The notes beneath the pieces were generated by a model that had not been told where the DNA came from, did not search any database, and saw only the letters and a program-made list of their open reading frames with translations. A stretch of 34,120 nt of DNA from Pseudomonadota bacterium (GTDB lineage Bacteria; Pseudomonadota; Gammaproteobacteria; Pseudomonadales; Azotimanducaceae), in contig JACZXA010000016.1 in NCBI GenBank assembly GCA_022571865.1, forward strand, positions 1 through 34,120, given 5' to 3'. The first letter of the stretch is position 1, and every line of letters starts with the position of its first letter. A program made the translations under genes and the position numbers. Shown here one piece after another: positions 31,893 to 34,120 of the stretch.

Positions 31893-33578
31893 ATGAGCTT
31901 AAACGTTGTCAAGCAGGCGAACGATACGGTTGTGCTCGACTTTCAGACACATCCCGAACGCTACCAACACTGGCAGCTTGAGATCACTCCGCCTTGCGCC
32001 ACCTTGCGCCTTTCGGTCGCGGAGGATGGCGGCGTGTTTCCCGGCTACCAGTTGAAGCGCAACTCCTACGACATTGGCGTGGACATCGAACTTCATGACG
32101 CCATTCAGCGCCTGCGCTTCGAGCATCCCGAGATCCGGGTGGTAATAATCACCTCCGCACTCGCCAGCTCGTTCTGTGCCGGGGCGAACATCCAAATGCT
32201 CGCGCAGGCCTCCCACCACCACAAAGTGAACTTCTGCAAGTTCACGAATGAGACTCGCAATGCCATCGAGGATGCAACCGCCCACTCCGGGCAACGTTAC
32301 CTGACGGCCATCAACGGCACGGCCGCTGGAGGCGGGTACGAATTGGCATTGGCAACCGATTACATCGTACTGATCGATGACGGCCGAGCAGCGGTCTCGC
32401 TACCCGAAGTATCGCTGTTAGCCGTCCTCCCGGGTACCGGGGGTCTTACCCGCCTGGTGGATAAACGCAAGATCCGCCGAGACATTGCAGATGTTTTCTG
32501 CACCTTGGAGGAAGGAATGCGCGGGGCACGCGCATTGGAAAACAAGCTGGTCGACGAAACAGTACCTTCTTCGAGTTTCGACGAAAGAGTCGCGACCCTT
32601 GCCACGGAACTTGCCGATAAATCGGATCGGCCAAGCGACCAGACAGGCATCTCCATGACAACTCTCGACAAAAACATCAGAAGCGACGGTGTGGATTATG
32701 AGTACGTGTGCGTCGACTACCAGCCCGGCGTCGCGACGGTCACGTTAAGAGGGCCGACAAATTCTGCTCCCGCTGACATCGCGGGGGTGCACATGGCGGG
32801 CGCGAGCTTCTGGCCATTGGCCTTGTTGCGAGAACTGGATGATCTGCTGTTACATCTACGTTTCAATGAACCTTCGCTTGGATCTCTGGTGTTCAAAAGC
32901 CGCGGTGATCTCGAATGTGTACTGAACTACGACGCACTTCTCATTGAGCACGCTGACGACTGGTTGGTTCGAGAGGTCAATCTGTATGCCGCTCGAGTCT
33001 TCAAGAGACTCGATCTCACCGCGAGATCTCTGTTTGCATTAATCGAGCCGGGTAGCTGTTATGCAGGATGGCTCAGCGAAGTGCTTTTTGCCGTCGATCG
33101 CAGTTACATGTTCAAAGGAACGTATGACGTGGAGGAGGAAATCGAACCCGCGGTCATCGTGTTGAGCGAAAACAACTTCGGCCGTTACCCCATGGTCAAC
33201 GGTCTCAGTCGGCTGCAAACTCGATTTCTGGGCGAAACCGATAAGGTGACGAGCGTGCACACCCAAGTCGGCGTCAGGCAAACGGCGCAGACCGCACTGC
33301 AACAGGGATTGGTGACGTTTGCACTGGATGACATCGATTGGGAGGATGAGATTCGCCTGCTCCTGGAGGAACGGTCGAGCTTTTCACCCGACGCGCTGAG
33401 TGGCATGGAGGCAAACCTGCGTTTTCCGGGTCCGGAGACCATGGAAAGCAAGATTTTTGCGCGCTTGAGTACCTGGCAGAACTGGATATTCCAACGGCCA
33501 AACGCTGTGGGTGAAAACGGCGCGCTGCGGCGGTTCGGTACCGGGAGACGCCCGGATTTTGATAAGAAAAGAGTTTAG
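31893..33578 (+). CDS. boxC: 2,3-epoxybenzoyl-CoA dihydrolase (benzoyl-CoA ring cleavage)
   Basis: 561 residues, a two-part crotonase-fold enzyme and the usual length of BoxC. The N-terminal third has the crotonase site: SSFCAGANIQML oxyanion segment, INGTAAGGGYELALATDY and SLPEVSLLAVLPGTGGLTRLVDKRK, followed by IRRDIADVFCTLEEGMRG. The C-terminal half has LRELDDLLLHLRFNEPSLGSLVFKSRGD, SLFALIEPGSCYAGWLSEVLFAVDRSYM and ENNFGRYPMVNGLSRLQTRFLG in pieces, typical of BoxC. It hydrolyses the epoxide-derived ring to an aldehyde plus formate in aerobic benzoate degradation. The boxB gene follows 164 bases later on the same strand. Confidence 0.95.
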   Translation: MSLNVVKQANDTVVLDFQTHPERYQHWQLEITPPCATLRLSVAEDGGVFPGYQLKRNSYDIGVDIELHDAIQRLRFEHPEIRVVIITSALASSFCAGANIQMLAQASHHHKVNFCKFTNETRNAIEDATAHSGQRYLTAINGTAAGGGYELALATDYIVLIDDGRAAVSLPEVSLLAVLPGTGGLTRLVDKRKIRRDIADVFCTLEEGMRGARALENKLVDETVPSSSFDERVATLATELADKSDRPSDQTGISMTTLDKNIRSDGVDYEYVCVDYQPGVATVTLRGPTNSAPADIAGVHMAGASFWPLALLRELDDLLLHLRFNEPSLGSLVFKSRGDLECVLNYDALLIEHADDWLVREVNLYAARVFKRLDLTARSLFALIEPGSCYAGWLSEVLFAVDRSYMFKGTYDVEEEIEPAVIVLSENNFGRYPMVNGLSRLQTRFLGETDKVTSVHTQVGVRQTAQTALQQGLVTFALDDIDWEDEIRLLLEERSSFSPDALSGMEANLRFPGPETMESKIFARLSTWQNWIFQRPNAVGENGALRRFGTGRRPDFDKKRV

Positions 33579-33742
33579 GAGTTAATACTCTGTACTCCTT
33601 CGACTGGATATTACCCGAACGCAATGGATACACGTGTCTTGTCAGCGCCTCTTTCCCTCGGGAGCGCGCCTAGCCACACACACTCCTCATTACTAAAGAG
33701 TGGGGCGCGTTGAATTTAACCGAACTAAAGGACAGGACAGAA

Positions 33743-34120
33743 GTGGCAACACTAAATTACGACACCCTGATACCGAACAACGTAAATCTATCTACCGACC
33801 GTCGGTTGCAGCGGGCCCTGGAGCAGTGGCATCCCAAGTTCTTGAACTGGTGGCTGCATCGAGGGCCAAAAGATTTTCAAACCAACGAGATTTATCTGCG
33901 AACGGCCGTGGGCGTCGAACGGGGTAACTGGGCAAAGTTCGGATTCGTCCGGATGCCGGATTACCGGTGGGGTATCCTGCTGGCACCCGCCATCGAGGAC
34001 CGAAAGATTCCGTTCGGGGAACACAAGGGCGAGCCCGTCTGGCACGACGTACCCGGCGAGTATCGCGGGCTGATCAAGCGTCTGTTGGTTGTCCAGGGCA
34101 CTACCGAACCCTCATCCGTC
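33743..34120 (+). CDS. boxB: Benzoyl-CoA 2,3-epoxidase, BoxB (C-terminus beyond window)
   Basis: 126 codons to the edge without a stop. It starts at a GTG preceded by AGGA six bases away and reads MATLNYDTLIPNNVNL, RRLQRALEQWHPKFLNWW, EIYLRTAVGVERGNWAKFG, MPDYRWGILLAP and GEHKGEPVWHDVPGEYR, all characteristic of BoxB. BoxB is a di-iron oxygenase that epoxidises the ring of benzoyl-CoA using electrons from BoxA. The full protein is about 470 residues, so roughly a quarter is visible. A TTG at 33710 in the same frame is a less likely start. Confidence 0.93.
   Translation, partial: MATLNYDTLIPNNVNLSTDRRLQRALEQWHPKFLNWWLHRGPKDFQTNEIYLRTAVGVERGNWAKFGFVRMPDYRWGILLAPAIEDRKIPFGEHKGEPVWHDVPGEYRGLIKRLLVVQGTTEPSSV

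Noticed and set aside
1-34120. tRNA genes, rRNA genes, CRISPR arrays, prophage or complete insertion sequences
   Set aside because: None was seen by eye on either strand; a short tRNA could still be missed without a covariance search.

Overview
The window looks like a chromosomal stretch of a free-living, moderately GC-rich gammaproteobacterium, probably an aquatic or marine heterotroph. This placement rests on gene content (a DUF6316 protein, aerobic benzoyl-CoA genes, a YfbK-type vWA lipoprotein with an ECF sigma factor, a crotonase-rich catabolic background) and not on any marker-gene search. No rRNA, tRNA, CRISPR array, prophage or intact insertion sequence was seen. Genes are densely packed on both strands in short operons.

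Left part (1-8.5 kb). The minus strand carries a LysR regulator, an alpha/beta hydrolase, a GH78-type rhamnosidase homologue and, only 10 bases further on, a nitrile hydratase beta subunit that starts with GTG and runs out of the window. The space between the LysR gene and the next operon holds two inverted repeats and a candidate plus-strand small RNA with C-rich, anti-Shine-Dalgarno-like loops and a strong terminator. Next come a divergent pair (MFS transporter and crotonase) and a Rieske protein whose domains are in reverse order compared with ordinary Rieske oxygenases.

Middle part (8.7-24.2 kb). This holds a DUF6265 protein, a translationally coupled crotonase and Gfo/Idh/MocA oxidoreductase, a lipoprotein, a sodium:solute symporter, the long (type 2) isoleucyl-tRNA synthetase, two luciferase-like (F420/flavin) oxidoreductases around a carboxymuconolactone-decarboxylase-like protein and a DUF6316 protein, an MFS exporter, a three-gene operon (alpha/beta hydrolase, YeaQ/YmgE membrane protein, GNAT acetyltransferase), and a convergent pair made of a nucleoside phosphorylase-like protein and type I IPP isomerase.

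Right part (24.3-34.1 kb). A vWA lipoprotein, an ECF sigma factor and a membrane-anchored anti-sigma-like protein form one plus-strand unit. A DMT transporter follows whose natural start codon appears to have become ATA, then a small membrane protein overlapping an ABM-domain protein, and a MATE exporter. At about 31.45 kb the first half of a rubrerythrin is joined out of frame to the C-terminal part of a DUF3501 protein, which looks like the scar of a deletion that removed the middle of a rubrerythrin / Fe-S protein / DUF3501 operon. The window ends in the aerobic benzoyl-CoA (box) pathway: boxC complete and boxB cut by the window edge.

The most unusual items are the domain-permuted Rieske protein, the candidate C-rich-loop small RNA beside the LysR gene, the rubrerythrin/DUF3501 deletion scar, the GH78 homologue lacking its catalytic base, and the ATA start of the DMT transporter. 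All functions are read from motifs by eye; no database search was possible.
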